A DNA stretch of 15,800 bases from Acidimicrobiia bacterium (GTDB lineage Bacteria > Actinomycetota > Acidimicrobiia > Acidimicrobiales > Ilumatobacteraceae). A program made the position numbers and the translations under genes. Below, one piece after another: positions 7,689 to 15,800 of this stretch. The notes under the pieces were generated by a model that ran no database searches, was not told the origin of the DNA, and worked only from the letters and a program-made list of their open reading frames with translations. The stretch covers positions 1 to 15,800 of the forward strand of contig RGSV01000007.1 in NCBI GenBank assembly GCA_010025655.1, written 5' to 3'. Every line of letters starts with the position of its first letter. Within the stretch, counting starts at the first letter, position 1.

Positions 7689-7719
7689 TTGAAGCACAAG
7701 GCGCGGTGGCGCCTACACT
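7689..7719 (+). promoter_or_regulatory. Candidate promoter of the PAC2 gene
   Basis: TTGAAG (7689-7694) and TACACT (7714-7719) are 19 bp apart. TTGAAG matches TTGACA at four positions and TACACT fits TANNNT. The -10 ends 9 nt before the ATG at 7729, predicting a leader of only a few bases. It lies in the 78-bp gap after the phosphotransferase gene. Confidence 0.45.
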
Positions 7720-7728
7720 GACGCGTAG

Positions 7729-8604
7729 ATGTCGTATCGGTTGCACGAGGGTTACGCGAAGATGCCGTCGCTCTCTTCCCCATTGCTCGTGGTGATGTTG
7801 CAAGGGTGGATCGACGCGAGCGGCGCCGCCCACGCCGCCATGACTCGCCTCATCACCGCGACTGGTGCCACCACGCTCGTCACCTTTGATGCCGACGAGT
7901 TCATCGATTTTCGTGCTCGTCGCCCCACCATGGAGCTGCGCGAGGGCATCAACACCAGACTCGATTGGCCGACTACCGAGCTGATGCTCGGCCGCGATAT
8001 CAACGACAAAGAAGTGCTGCTCTTGACGGGCCCTGAGCCAGACTCGAAGTGGAACCATTTCGCCAAGGTGGTCGGCGAACTGGCGGTGCAGTTGCGTGTG
8101 CGCAAGATGATTGGGCTCGGTGCGTATCCGTTTGCAACACCGCACACGCGCGCAGTGAACCTCTCGTGCACCTCGCCCTCGAGTGACGCAATCGTTTCGC
8201 TGCCCTACGTGCGTAGTTCGGTGGATGTTCCCGCTGGCATCGAAGCCGTGCTCGAACACGTGCTTACTGGGCGCGGAATCTCAAGTGTGGGCATCTGGGC
8301 CCAGGTGCCGCACTACGCCACCAGCATGCCCTACCCGCCTGCAACCGTCGCGTTGCTCTCGGCAGTCTGCGATACCGGTGGCATCTCGCTTGACGTCAGC
8401 GACGCCCGCAGCGAAGCAGCCACACATCGCGAGCGACTCGATGCACTTGTCGCCGCCAACCCCGAGCATGTGCAGCTGCTCGGTCAGCTTGAGTCGGCCT
8501 ACGACGCGGCTCACCAGCGTGATGAGAGCACGGCTGACATTCCCTCAGGCGAAGAGTTGGCTGCCCAATTCGAGGCGTATCTGCGCGACCAGCGCCGCGA
8601 CTAG
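7729..8604 (+). CDS. PAC2 family protein
   Basis: A 291-residue protein of the PAC2 family (named for the eukaryotic proteasome assembly chaperone). Typical parts are the opening LLVVMLQGWIDASGAAHAAM, TLVTFDADEFIDFRARRP, and the later RKMIGLGAYPFATPHTRAVN and VGIWAQVPHYATSMPYPPAT. Actinobacteria usually carry one or two such genes, but their biochemical role has not been firmly shown; a link to the actinobacterial proteasome is inference. The C-terminal 60 residues are acidic and helical (LLGQLESAYDAAHQRD). The start is ATG 7729. It faces the deacetylase gene tail to tail and the two stop codons share the same CTAG. Confidence 0.88.
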   Translation: MSYRLHEGYAKMPSLSSPLLVVMLQGWIDASGAAHAAMTRLITATGATTLVTFDADEFIDFRARRPTMELREGINTRLDWPTTELMLGRDINDKEVLLLTGPEPDSKWNHFAKVVGELAVQLRVRKMIGLGAYPFATPHTRAVNLSCTSPSSDAIVSLPYVRSSVDVPAGIEAVLEHVLTGRGISSVGIWAQVPHYATSMPYPPATVALLSAVCDTGGISLDVSDARSEAATHRERLDALVAANPEHVQLLGQLESAYDAAHQRDESTADIPSGEELAAQFEAYLRDQRRD

Positions 8605-9644
8605 GCGCCGAAACCAGTGAGCCAGGCGTGCACGTTGCGCCCGAGCGCTTGCACGTCGTAGCCGCCTTCTTGCAACACGATTGTCGGGAGGCCGAGTTGC
8701 GCGAGCAATGCCCCACTGCGTGAGAAGCCTTCGGTGGTTACTGCCAAGTCGGCGATCGGGTCGGTGATGAAGGTGTCGAGCCCAAGCGACACGATGAGAG
8801 CAGTGGGCTTGAACGCCGCAATCTTTTCGGCGCAGGTCGAGAGCGCTGAGATGTAGTCGTCGTCGGCCGTGCGCTTCGGCAGCGGCACGTTGAAGGTGCT
8901 GCCGAGACCTCTACCAGTGCCTGTCTCGTCGGCATGGCCGGTGAAATATGGGTAGGCGCGCCGCGGGTCGCCATGCAACGACACATATTGCACATCGTCG
9001 CGGTCGTAGAAAATTTCTTGCGTGCCGTTGCCGTGGTGGTAATCGACATCAAGCACCGTGACCTTGCCACCCGTGCGCTTGACGATGTCGTGCGCCGCGA
9101 TGGCGGCGTTGTTGAAGAAGCAGTAGCCGCCGTAGAGATCGCGGGTGGCGTGGTGACCTGGCGGTCGGCACAAGCCGTAGACCGCCCGCTCGCCGCCGAG
9201 CACCATGTCGGTGGCGGTGAGTGCGGTGTCGACTGCGGCACGCGCCGCCTGATAGGTGCCTTCGGTGAGAGGTGTGGTGGTCTCAAAACACCACCAACCG
9301 AGACGGGCGGTGATTGCGGCGGGCTCACTCGTGCCACCCATCTGATTGCGCAGATCATCGCGATAAAACATGTCGGGCACGACTTCGCGGCGCTCGCCTA
9401 CCACCTTTTGGTATTCACCCCACGCAACGGCAAGAAAGTCGATCAGCCCTTCGTCGTGCACCGCCTTGATGGGGTCGGCGCCATGATCAGTTGGTTCACG
9501 AAAACGAAAGCGCGAGTCGGCCTGCAATGACGCCTTGATGGTTTCGGCGCGGCCGGTGTGTTCGAAGGGAGAATGGGTGGTCGAAGCTTCGATCTCCGTC
9601 GCTGGATCGTGCAACAGGTGCTTTGGCGTGTAGACGACGTGCAT
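8601..9644 (-). CDS. Histone deacetylase family Zn amidohydrolase
   Basis: A 347-residue member of the arginase/deacetylase fold group that includes class II HDACs, acetylpolyamine amidohydrolases and AcuC. The catalytic set is complete: RPPGHH at 160-165 with the His pair, DVDYHH at 199-204 with zinc ligands D201 and H203, the third ligand D290 in SLGLD, and the transition-state Tyr in EGGYD at 329. It should therefore remove acyl groups from a lysine or polyamine. Bacteria have no histones of the eukaryotic kind and the target is unknown. ATG 9644 (MHVVYTPKHLLHDP) is preferred over an upstream ATG at 9713 because it matches the family start and lies 6 nt after a -10 box. The longer form would also overlap the next gene. 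Confidence 0.92.
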   Translation of the reverse strand: MHVVYTPKHLLHDPATEIEASTTHSPFEHTGRAETIKASLQADSRFRFREPTDHGADPIKAVHDEGLIDFLAVAWGEYQKVVGERREVVPDMFYRDDLRNQMGGTSEPAAITARLGWWCFETTTPLTEGTYQAARAAVDTALTATDMVLGGERAVYGLCRPPGHHATRDLYGGYCFFNNAAIAAHDIVKRTGGKVTVLDVDYHHGNGTQEIFYDRDDVQYVSLHGDPRRAYPYFTGHADETGTGRGLGSTFNVPLPKRTADDDYISALSTCAEKIAAFKPTALIVSLGLDTFITDPIADLAVTTEGFSRSGALLAQLGLPTIVLQEGGYDVQALGRNVHAWLTGFGA

Positions 9645-9656
9645 GTCGCCAGCGTA
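9645..9656 (-). promoter_or_regulatory. Leaderless-type promoter of the deacetylase gene
   Basis: On the minus strand TACGCT (9656-9651), then 6 nt, then ATG at 9644. It lies in the 46-bp gap after the DsbA-fold gene and supports the shorter deacetylase start. Confidence 0.55.
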
Positions 9657-9690
9657 GGTGACGCTCGCGCAGAGCGAAAGGTTCGGGGCG

Positions 9691-10335
9691 TTAGTCGAAC
9701 GAGGGCGCCGCACGCAGCGAGCGCTTCAGCTCGGCCATGCCAGAGGTGGTGGCGAGCGTCTCAACGGCATCCCACAAGCGCAATGCCTCGGCGCCACGCG
9801 GAATCGACGAAATCACTGGGCCGAAGAAACTGGCTTGACGATCGGTGCCTGGGTAGAAGACGAGGATTGGTGTGCCCACGTCTTTACCGGTTGCTTCGAG
9901 CGCCTTGTCGGTTTCATAGCGAATCACTTCGTCGTGCAACGCATCGTCGGCGCTGTCAGCCCAGGCAGCGTTGAGGCCAGCCTCACTCAGCACCGCGCGC
10001 AAGAGGTTTTGCATGCCGCCTGTTTGCTCGGGGCGGCGCTTGTCGACGTGAATCGCCTTGCCGAGTGCCGTGTAGACAGCGGCGACGGCATCGTTGCCAG
10101 CCGCGGCCCGCGCCGCACTGGCGACGCGCAGGGCCTGCAGACCCGCGAAGTGACCGTCGCGATAGGGCTTGTTGCCCTCGTTATAGCCGCGTGCTTCGTT
10201 GATCATGAAGAGCGAGATGAAGTGCCACGACACTTCGTAACCACGCTGCTGTTGCACTTCGACCACCCATCGCGACGTGATGTATGCCCATGGGCACACC
10301 GGGTCGAAGTGGAAGTTGAGGTCGGCGTTCTTCAT
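9691..10335 (-). CDS. DsbA-fold protein, Rv2466c (mycothiol-dependent nitroreductase) family
   Basis: A 214-residue cytoplasmic DsbA-like protein with no signal peptide. The N-terminus NFHFDPVCPWAYITSRWVVE closely follows Mycobacterium Rv2466c, which has FDPLCPWCWITSRWILEV in the same place. Rv2466c is a mycothiol-dependent reductase that protects against oxidative stress and activates nitro-drugs. Here the CPWC site is CPWA (residues 14-17), so one nucleophilic Cys remains and a dithiol mechanism is excluded; a mycothiol-linked monothiol route is possible by inference. A DsbA-like cis-proline fits VGTPILVF. It starts at ATG 10335, 26 bp after the infB stop, with its own -10 box. The family supports an actinobacterial host. 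Confidence 0.85.
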   Translation of the reverse strand: MKNADLNFHFDPVCPWAYITSRWVVEVQQQRGYEVSWHFISLFMINEARGYNEGNKPYRDGHFAGLQALRVASAARAAAGNDAVAAVYTALGKAIHVDKRRPEQTGGMQNLLRAVLSEAGLNAAWADSADDALHDEVIRYETDKALEATGKDVGTPILVFYPGTDRQASFFGPVISSIPRGAEALRLWDAVETLATTSGMAELKRSLRAAPSFD

Positions 10336-10347
10336 ACTGCGATGTTA
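10336..10347 (-). promoter_or_regulatory. Leaderless-type promoter of the DsbA-fold gene
   Basis: On the minus strand TAACAT (10347-10342), then 6 nt, then ATG at 10335. It sits in the 26-bp gap after infB, so the gene may be expressed separately from the translation operon. Confidence 0.55.
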
Positions 10348-10361
10348 CGCATGCCGATCGG

Positions 10362-13187
10362 CTACACCCGCTCGATTTCGCGCAGGTCGTAGGTTTCGAT
10401 GATGTCGCCCTGCTTCAAGTCTTGGAAGTCGGTGAGCGAGATACCGCACTCGAAGCCTTCGCGCACTTCTTTGACGTCGTCTTTGAAACGACGCAGCGTA
10501 TTGATGGCGCCCTTCCAGATGATGACACCCTCGCGCAAGAAGCGCACCTTCGAGCCGCGAGTAACGACACCAGAGCGCACGAAGCAACCGGCGACCGCAC
10601 CAACCTTGGGCGCACGGAAGAGTTCGCGCACTTCGGCCTCACCCGTCACGACTTCTTCAAACTCTGGCGCGAGCAAGCCCTTCATCGCCTTGTCGATGTC
10701 TTCGATGAGTTTGTAGATCACTTCGTAGGTGCGAATCTCAACCTGCTCGGCTTCTGCGAGGTCGCGCACCTTGCGGTCGGGGCGCACGTTGAAGCCGATG
10801 ATGGTGGCATTGGTCGCTGCGGCAAGGGTGATGTCGTTTTCGGTGATTGAACCCACACCGCGGTGCACGAAGGCAGCCTTCACTTCTTCGCGCTCGAGTT
10901 TGCGCAGACTCTCGGTGACGGCTTCGAGCGAACCGTGCACATCGGCCTTGATCAACAGGTTGAGTGTGGCGGTTTCGCCGGCCTGAATCTGGGTGAAGAT
11001 GTCTTCCAACTTCACGCCCTTTTGCGCGCGAGCGTCACCGCGCTGCGAGAGCAGGCGTTGACGCTGTGCTCGCGAGTCGGCCACCGTTCGAGCGGTGCGA
11101 TCGTCTGGTGCAATGCGGAACTCGTCGCCCGCTTGCGGAACGGCCGACAAACCGAGCACTTGCACTGGTGATGATGGGCCTGCTTCTTTGATCTGTTCGC
11201 CGCGGTCGTTGATGATTGCGCGTACACGGCCCCACGCCGCGCCCGCAACCATCGGGTCACCGACCTTGAGCGTGCCCTTGTCGACCAACACCGTGGCAAC
11301 TGGGCCGCGACCGACATCCAACTGTGCTTCGAGCACAAAACCTTTCGCGCGACCATTCGGGTTGGCAGTGAGTTCTTCGACTTCGGCGACCACGAGCAGC
11401 TGGTCGAGCAAGTCGTCGATGCCCAGACCTTGCTGAGCCGACATCTCGACGACGATCGTGTCGCCACCCCACGCTTCAGGAATCAAGTTCTGCTCGGCAA
11501 CCGCCGACAAGGTGCGTTGCACATCGGCGTTGTCTTTGTCGATCTTGTTTACCGCCACCACGATCGGCACATCGGCCGCGCGAGCATGGCTGATCGCTTC
11601 GATGGTCTGGGGCATCACACCGTCGTCGGCGGCGACAACGAGCACCACGATGTCGGTGACGCCAGCACCGCGCGCACGCATCTTGCTGAATGCTGCGTGG
11701 CCTGGGGTGTCGATGAAGGTGATGAGTTTTTCGTTCTTCGTCACTTGGTAGGCGCCGATGTGCTGGGTGATGCCGCCGGCCTCACCTGCCACGACGTTTG
11801 CCGAACGAATCTTGTCGAGCAGTGTGGTCTTGCCGTGGTCGACGTGACCCATGATCGTGACGATCGGCGGGCGCGGTGCCTGCTGCGCCTCATCGGCGTC
11901 GTCGCTGTCATCGAAGAGCGCCTGCAGTTCCATCTCTTCTTGTTGACCCGGATCAACGAGGATGAGCTCGGCGCCAACTTCCATCGCGAACAGTTCCATC
12001 TGCTCATCGGCGAGCGACATCGTCGCGGTAACCATCTCACCCTGCTCAAGGAGGAATCGCACAACGTCGGCCGCACCACGATTGAGCTTCGGCGCGAACT
12101 CTTGTGCCGACGAGCCACGCTCAACGACAATCGGACCCTCGGGCACGGGTGCACTACTGGGCACATACTGCGTCGGCTGCATTGACTGCAGCTGCTCCAT
12201 GTCTTTGCGGCGCTGTTCACGCGTCTTCTTGCGCGCACCACGACGCGCGCCTGAGCCGCGAGCACCGGGGCCGCGACCTTGCGGACCACCGAGTTGTCGA
12301 CCCAAACCTGAACCACGACCACCACCGGGGCGGGCACCACCCGGAGCACCCGGACGCGCACCCGCGCCGCCTGGGCGGGGTGTAGTGCGACCAAGCGACG
12401 ATGACGAGAAGCGACCCATGCGACCGGTCGGGTTCGCACGCGGCGCACCCGGACGCGGACCGCGACCGTCACCACCGGGGCGACGCTGCGGTGGCGGCGG
12501 CACACGACTGCCACCAGGCGGAGGCGGAATCACACGACCACCGGGTGGCGGCACCACGCGCTGACCTGCAGGCGGCATGTTGGGCGGAGTCACTGGAGCG
12601 CCCGTCGCGGGGCGGGCTGCAGGCGGACGCGCCGCTGGCGGACGATTGGTGACGCTCTGGCCCGGTCGCGATGACACCACACGCGACGTCGAGGTCACCG
12701 AGGGTGCGGTCGGAGTTGCAGCAGGTGGCGGCGGAGGCGTTGCGGCGGCTGGCGCGAGAGGTGTCGACGATGGTGGCGGTGTCGATGTTGATGTCGGTGT
12801 TGAAGCCGGTGGAGCAATTGGTGGTGCCGTCGGCGTGGCAGTGGCGGTCGGTGTGCTTTCGGAAGACGCCGTATCGGTCGTTGCGTTGTCGGACTTCTCG
12901 CCGCCGGTCTTTGCGGTCTTGGCTTTCGTGGTCTTCTTCGCGCCTGTCGCTGTGGCGTCGGCCTTCTCCGTATCAGTCTTCTTTGCTCGCTTGGGCTTTT
13001 CGGGTGCTGGCTCGCGCTTCAGACCCTGCTCTTCGGCGTGGCGACGCACGCGATCGGCCTGGGCCTCGACCATCGTCGATGACGCCGACGTGACGCCGAC
13101 GCCGATGCGATTACAGAGATCGACGACGTCTTTTGACGCCATGCCGAGCTCTTTGGCGAGCGCAGAAACACGAATGCTTTTGCTCAA
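10362..13187 (-). CDS. infB: Translation initiation factor IF-2
   Basis: IF-2 is the GTPase that brings initiator tRNA to the ribosome. The 941-residue product has the N-terminal helix-rich domain at 1-52 ([20 protein letters not shown]). A low-complexity linker follows at about 58-335: first Lys/Ala/Thr, then Pro/Thr/Ser, then Gly/Arg/Pro. A second N-domain lies near 352-415, then the G domain with GHVDHGKT at 447-454, GGITQHIG at 471-478, DTPGH at 493-497 and NKID at 547-550, and domains II-IV. The long linker is usual in actinobacteria. The start is TTG 13187, which gives the normal [14 protein letters not shown]; a GGGGAG lies 9 nt before it. TTGA overlaps the nusA stop by 4 bp, so translation is probably coupled. 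Confidence 0.97.
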   Translation of the reverse strand: MSKSIRVSALAKELGMASKDVVDLCNRIGVGVTSASSTMVEAQADRVRRHAEEQGLKREPAPEKPKRAKKTDTEKADATATGAKKTTKAKTAKTGGEKSDNATTDTASSESTPTATATPTAPPIAPPASTPTSTSTPPPSSTPLAPAAATPPPPPAATPTAPSVTSTSRVVSSRPGQSVTNRPPAARPPAARPATGAPVTPPNMPPAGQRVVPPPGGRVIPPPPGGSRVPPPPQRRPGGDGRGPRPGAPRANPTGRMGRFSSSSLGRTTPRPGGAGARPGAPGGARPGGGRGSGLGRQLGGPQGRGPGARGSGARRGARKKTREQRRKDMEQLQSMQPTQYVPSSAPVPEGPIVVERGSSAQEFAPKLNRGAADVVRFLLEQGEMVTATMSLADEQMELFAMEVGAELILVDPGQQEEMELQALFDDSDDADEAQQAPRPPIVTIMGHVDHGKTTLLDKIRSANVVAGEAGGITQHIGAYQVTKNEKLITFIDTPGHAAFSKMRARGAGVTDIVVLVVAADDGVMPQTIEAISHARAADVPIVVAVNKIDKDNADVQRTLSAVAEQNLIPEAWGGDTIVVEMSAQQGLGIDDLLDQLLVVAEVEELTANPNGRAKGFVLEAQLDVGRGPVATVLVDKGTLKVGDPMVAGAAWGRVRAIINDRGEQIKEAGPSSPVQVLGLSAVPQAGDEFRIAPDDRTARTVADSRAQRQRLLSQRGDARAQKGVKLEDIFTQIQAGETATLNLLIKADVHGSLEAVTESLRKLEREEVKAAFVHRGVGSITENDITLAAATNATIIGFNVRPDRKVRDLAEAEQVEIRTYEVIYKLIEDIDKAMKGLLAPEFEEVVTGEAEVRELFRAPKVGAVAGCFVRSGVVTRGSKVRFLREGVIIWKGAINTLRRFKDDVKEVREGFECGISLTDFQDLKQGDIIETYDLREIERV

Positions 13188-14236
13188 GCGGTCGGGCTCC
13201 CCGCATCTGTCGTCGGGGCGGCAGTGTTCTCGACTGTCAGACCAGCTGCCTCACTCTCGCTCTTTACATCGAGGCGCAGACCGCACAGTTGCGCAGCGAG
13301 CTTCGCGTTGATACCGGCACGACCGATTGCCAACGAGAGTTGGAAGTCAGGCACGATCACGTCGGCCTGGGTTCCGTCTTCGCTGATGATGACATCACTG
13401 ACCTTGGCCGGTGACATGGCATTGATGATCATGGTGCGCTTGTCATCGCTGAACTGCACGATGTCGATCTTTTCGTTGCGCAACTCGGTGACCACGCGTT
13501 GCACGCGTGAGCCTCGCTGGCCGACACACGCACCGATCGGGTCGACGCGTTCGTCATTCGATGCCACCGCGATCTTGCAGCGCTGGCCCGGCTCGCGAGC
13601 AATTGCCATGATGCTCACCTGGCCGCTGACGATCTCGGGCACTTCCATCTGGAAGAGCTTGAAGACGAGGCCGGGGTGCGTGCGGCTGACAACAACTTGC
13701 GGGCCACGTTCAGTCTCGCGCACTTCAACGATGAACACCTTGAACGTGGCGTCGCTTGAGGTGCGAAGTTCGTTCGGAACCTGCTCGGCGAGCGGCATGA
13801 TGCCTTCGCCACCGCTCATGTCGATGATCAAGTACTTGCGCTCGCTTGGGCCGCTTGGCATCAGACGAATGCGACCAGCGACGATTTCGCCTTCTTTGTT
13901 GCGGAACTGCTCGTACTTGCCCGCATATTCGACTTCGCGGATGCGCTGGCTGAGCACGGCGCGGAACGTTGAGGCGGCAATGCGCCCAAGTTCGGCGCGA
14001 CTCGGGGTGTCGTCGCGCTCGTTGATCCAGTTGCCGTCGTAGTCGACGTCATAGGCAGTGAACGTGATGTCCATCGTCTCGGGGTTGAGACCGACAATCA
14101 CCTCATCGGCAGCGTTCGGGCGCTTCTTGTAGGCGGTGGCGAGTGCTTCGACGAGCACCTGCAACAGTGCGTCGACAGAAAGGCCACGATCGGCGGCAAT
14201 CATTCGCACCGCTTCGCGCATGTCATCTTGGTTCAT
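13184..14236 (-). CDS. nusA: Transcription termination/antitermination factor NusA
   Basis: NusA binds RNA polymerase and controls pausing, termination and antitermination. The 350-residue length fits the short actinobacterial form without C-terminal acidic repeats. Domains: N-terminal polymerase-binding part at 1-105 (EALATAYKKRP), S1 domain near 115-180, KH1 with GACVGQRGSRVQR at 235-247, KH2 with LAIGRAGINAKLAAQL at 302-317, and a disordered tail. The ATG at 14236 has a strong AAGGAGG seven bases upstream. It overlaps the rimP stop by 4 bp (ATGA) and infB by 4 bp. No ylxR gene stands between nusA and infB, though many actinobacteria have one. Confidence 0.97.
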   Translation of the reverse strand: MNQDDMREAVRMIAADRGLSVDALLQVLVEALATAYKKRPNAADEVIVGLNPETMDITFTAYDVDYDGNWINERDDTPSRAELGRIAASTFRAVLSQRIREVEYAGKYEQFRNKEGEIVAGRIRLMPSGPSERKYLIIDMSGGEGIMPLAEQVPNELRTSSDATFKVFIVEVRETERGPQVVVSRTHPGLVFKLFQMEVPEIVSGQVSIMAIAREPGQRCKIAVASNDERVDPIGACVGQRGSRVQRVVTELRNEKIDIVQFSDDKRTMIINAMSPAKVSDVIISEDGTQADVIVPDFQLSLAIGRAGINAKLAAQLCGLRLDVKSESEAAGLTVENTAAPTTDAGSPTA

Positions 14237-14448
14237 AGTGCAACCTCCTTGGTACGGCGGGAAGAAGATCCGGGTTTGCCTTCGCTACCCCACACGAACA
14301 CGGTCTTGGCGCGTTCAATGCGGTCATAGGTGACGGCGATTTCGGTGCCGGTGTCTTCGAGACACACGACGCAACCGCGCTCGTCGGCGCGCAGCAGCGT
14401 GCCTTGGAGACGACGACGGCCGTCGACGGCCTCACGCAGGCGAACCGA
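14233..14448 (-). pseudogene. rimP: rimP 3' fragment (ribosome maturation factor, N-terminal part missing)
   Basis: About 71 residues of the SH3-like C-terminal domain of RimP are present, including RLREAVDGRRRLQGTLLRAD and TGTEIAVTYDRIERAKTVFVW. Its stop overlaps the nusA start as ATGA, the usual rimP-nusA arrangement. The N-terminal domain, roughly half of the protein, is absent because the contig changes genome at about 14449. In the real organism the gene is probably intact. Confidence 0.8.
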
Positions 14449-14694
14449 CACCACTTTGTTGACTTCACGCCAAGCGTCTTGACCAAAGCCCACCAATTGG
14501 CGACCGGGCACAGACAGCAAGAACACCACCACAGCCAAAACCAAACCACCCAACAAAGCCAACCACTGGATGATGGGGCCTTGAGCGCTCAATCCATAAA
14601 AGCCAGCCACAGCAGCCACGACCAACGCCGCAACCAAGACAAGCTTGGCTTTGTCGGCAGATGTCGAGACGGTTTCAATATTTGCAGCAGACAT
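14233..14694 (-). CDS. Hybrid ORF: secE 5' part joined in frame to rimP 3' part (likely assembly chimera)
   Basis: The 153-residue frame begins at ATG 14694. Residues 1-82 are the N-terminal part of a betaproteobacterial-type SecE, the small membrane subunit of the Sec translocon: MSAANIETVSTSADKAK, two hydrophobic segments at about 17-34 and 43-61, then GRQLVGFGQDAWREVNKVV. A normal SecE would continue here with WPTRKE and a third helix. Instead residues 83-153 are the C-terminal domain of RimP, the 30S assembly factor (SVRLREAVDGRRRLQGTLL...). Both proteins are incomplete. An extension to GTG 14742 is untranslated leader, not coding. The SecE side belongs with the tuf-trnW operon upstream and the RimP side with nusA downstream. 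I infer that the fusion is not a real protein. Confidence 0.8.
   Translation of the reverse strand: MSAANIETVSTSADKAKLVLVAALVVAAVAGFYGLSAQGPIIQWLALLGGLVLAVVVFLLSVPGRQLVGFGQDAWREVNKVVSVRLREAVDGRRRLQGTLLRADERGCVVCLEDTGTEIAVTYDRIERAKTVFVWGSEGKPGSSSRRTKEVAL
14244..14250 (-). promoter_or_regulatory. Strong Shine-Dalgarno of nusA
   Basis: AAGGAGG on the minus strand, 7 nt before the nusA ATG and inside the end of rimP. It fixes the nusA start and contrasts with the leaderless genes of the window, as expected for a gene inside an operon. Confidence 0.85.
14440..14462. other. Probable contig junction (actinobacterium to betaproteobacterium)
   Basis: Left of this point every gene fits an actinomycete; right of it every gene and the tRNA fit a betaproteobacterium. 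On the minus strand the last clear SecE codons encode NKVV (14460-14449) and the first clear RimP codons begin at 14448. The bases GTGGTGT at the switch could serve either protein (KVV of SecE, VVSV of RimP), suggesting joining at a short shared word. No repeat, transposase, integrase or att-like site marks the point. Confidence 0.75.
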
Positions 14695-14744
14695 GAAATG
14701 AGGGTTTCCTATACCGTTTTTAGTGTGTATCTCAAAAGACACCG

Positions 14745-14767
14745 AAGCCCGCTGAGTCAGCGGGCTT
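14745..14767 (-). terminator. GC-rich hairpin between trnW and secE
   Basis: Arms AAGCCCGCT and AGCGGGCTT pair perfectly over 9 bp around a 5-nt loop (11 bp if the loop is read as one base). On the minus strand a short TCTTTT follows a few bases later. It may be a partial terminator, or a processing or attenuation stem after the tRNA. It lies within the 100-bp spacer from 14695 to 14794. Confidence 0.55.
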
Positions 14768-14794
14768 GGTTGCCACCTGGCGTTAGCGGCTGAG

Positions 14795-14868
14795 TGGCAG
14801 GGGCGGAGGGAATCGAACCCCCATCGACGGTTTTGGAAACCGCAACTTTACCACTAAGCTACGCCCCT
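14795..14868 (-). tRNA. trnW: tRNA-Trp (anticodon CCA)
   Basis: The 74-nt gene reads from 14868 down. The acceptor arms AGGGGCG and CGCCCCT pair over 7 bp, with discriminator G and an encoded CCA end. The D arm is TAGCTTAGTGGTAAAG. The anticodon stem GCGGT/ACCGT closes a 7-nt loop TTCCAAA, so the anticodon is CCA for Trp. The T arm is GGGGGTTCGATTCCCTC. It begins 10 nt after the tuf stop and would be cut from the tuf-secE transcript. The tuf-trnW-secE order is typical of Betaproteobacteria. Confidence 0.95.
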
Positions 14869-14878
14869 AAGTGACTAC

Positions 14879-15799
<921 letters not shown>

Positions 15800-15800
15800 C

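Noticed and set aside
11430..14042. Long plus-strand open frames (11430-12185, 12577-13311, 13224-14042)
   Set aside because: They are antisense to infB and nusA, whose domains and motifs are unmistakable. The plus-strand products are of odd composition with no recognisable motif, as expected in GC-rich DNA.
14695..14742. GTG start at 14742 for the SecE-like frame, adding 16 residues
   Set aside because: The family start is MSA... at 14694, and the added part lies in the leader just after the hairpin. It has no similarity to SecE.

Overview
The window reads as two pieces of DNA from different bacterial phyla joined near position 14450. Positions 1 to about 14448 look like one high-GC actinomycete chromosome, with an Acidimicrobiia or Ilumatobacter-like lineage as my best guess. 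Grounds are the lepA-rpsT-holA-comEC-comEA neighbourhood, an IF-2 with a very long Pro/Ala/Gly/Arg-rich linker, a relative of the mycothiol-dependent nitroreductase Rv2466c, an actinobacterial PAC2 protein, and many genes that begin 6-7 nt after a TANNNT -10 box (the leaderless pattern of Actinomycetota). Positions from about 14449 to 15800 look like a betaproteobacterium, probably Burkholderiales: a proteobacterial EF-Tu ending in VVAKIIA, a tRNA-Trp with an encoded CCA end, and the 5' part of a betaproteobacterial-type secE, in the order tuf-trnW-secE.

Layout: lepA (minus, cut by the left edge) diverges from rpsT (plus). Then come holA and comEC (minus, overlapping), a small four-helix membrane protein (plus), comEA (minus), a DUF2231-type membrane protein (minus) and a thioredoxin/TPR protein (minus). 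A phosphotransferase and a PAC2 protein follow on plus. A histone-deacetylase-family amidohydrolase and a DsbA-fold Rv2466c-like protein are on minus. The translation block infB, nusA and the 3' end of rimP, all minus and overlapping by 4 bp, reaches the junction. Beyond it are the secE fragment, tRNA-Trp and a tuf gene cut by the right edge, all minus.

Functionally, the left part is housekeeping: translation (LepA, S20, IF-2, NusA, RimP), replication (HolA) and DNA uptake (ComEA, ComEC), with stress and redox genes between. At the junction a secE 5' part runs in frame into a rimP 3' part, making an apparent 153-residue 'SecE-RimP fusion'. The simplest explanation is a chimeric metagenome contig, not a new fusion protein or gene transfer. 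I found no CRISPR array, insertion sequence, phage gene, defence system or obvious undescribed system. The most useful biological pattern is the repeated leaderless-promoter arrangement. No stretch longer than about 140 bases lacks a gene or RNA.
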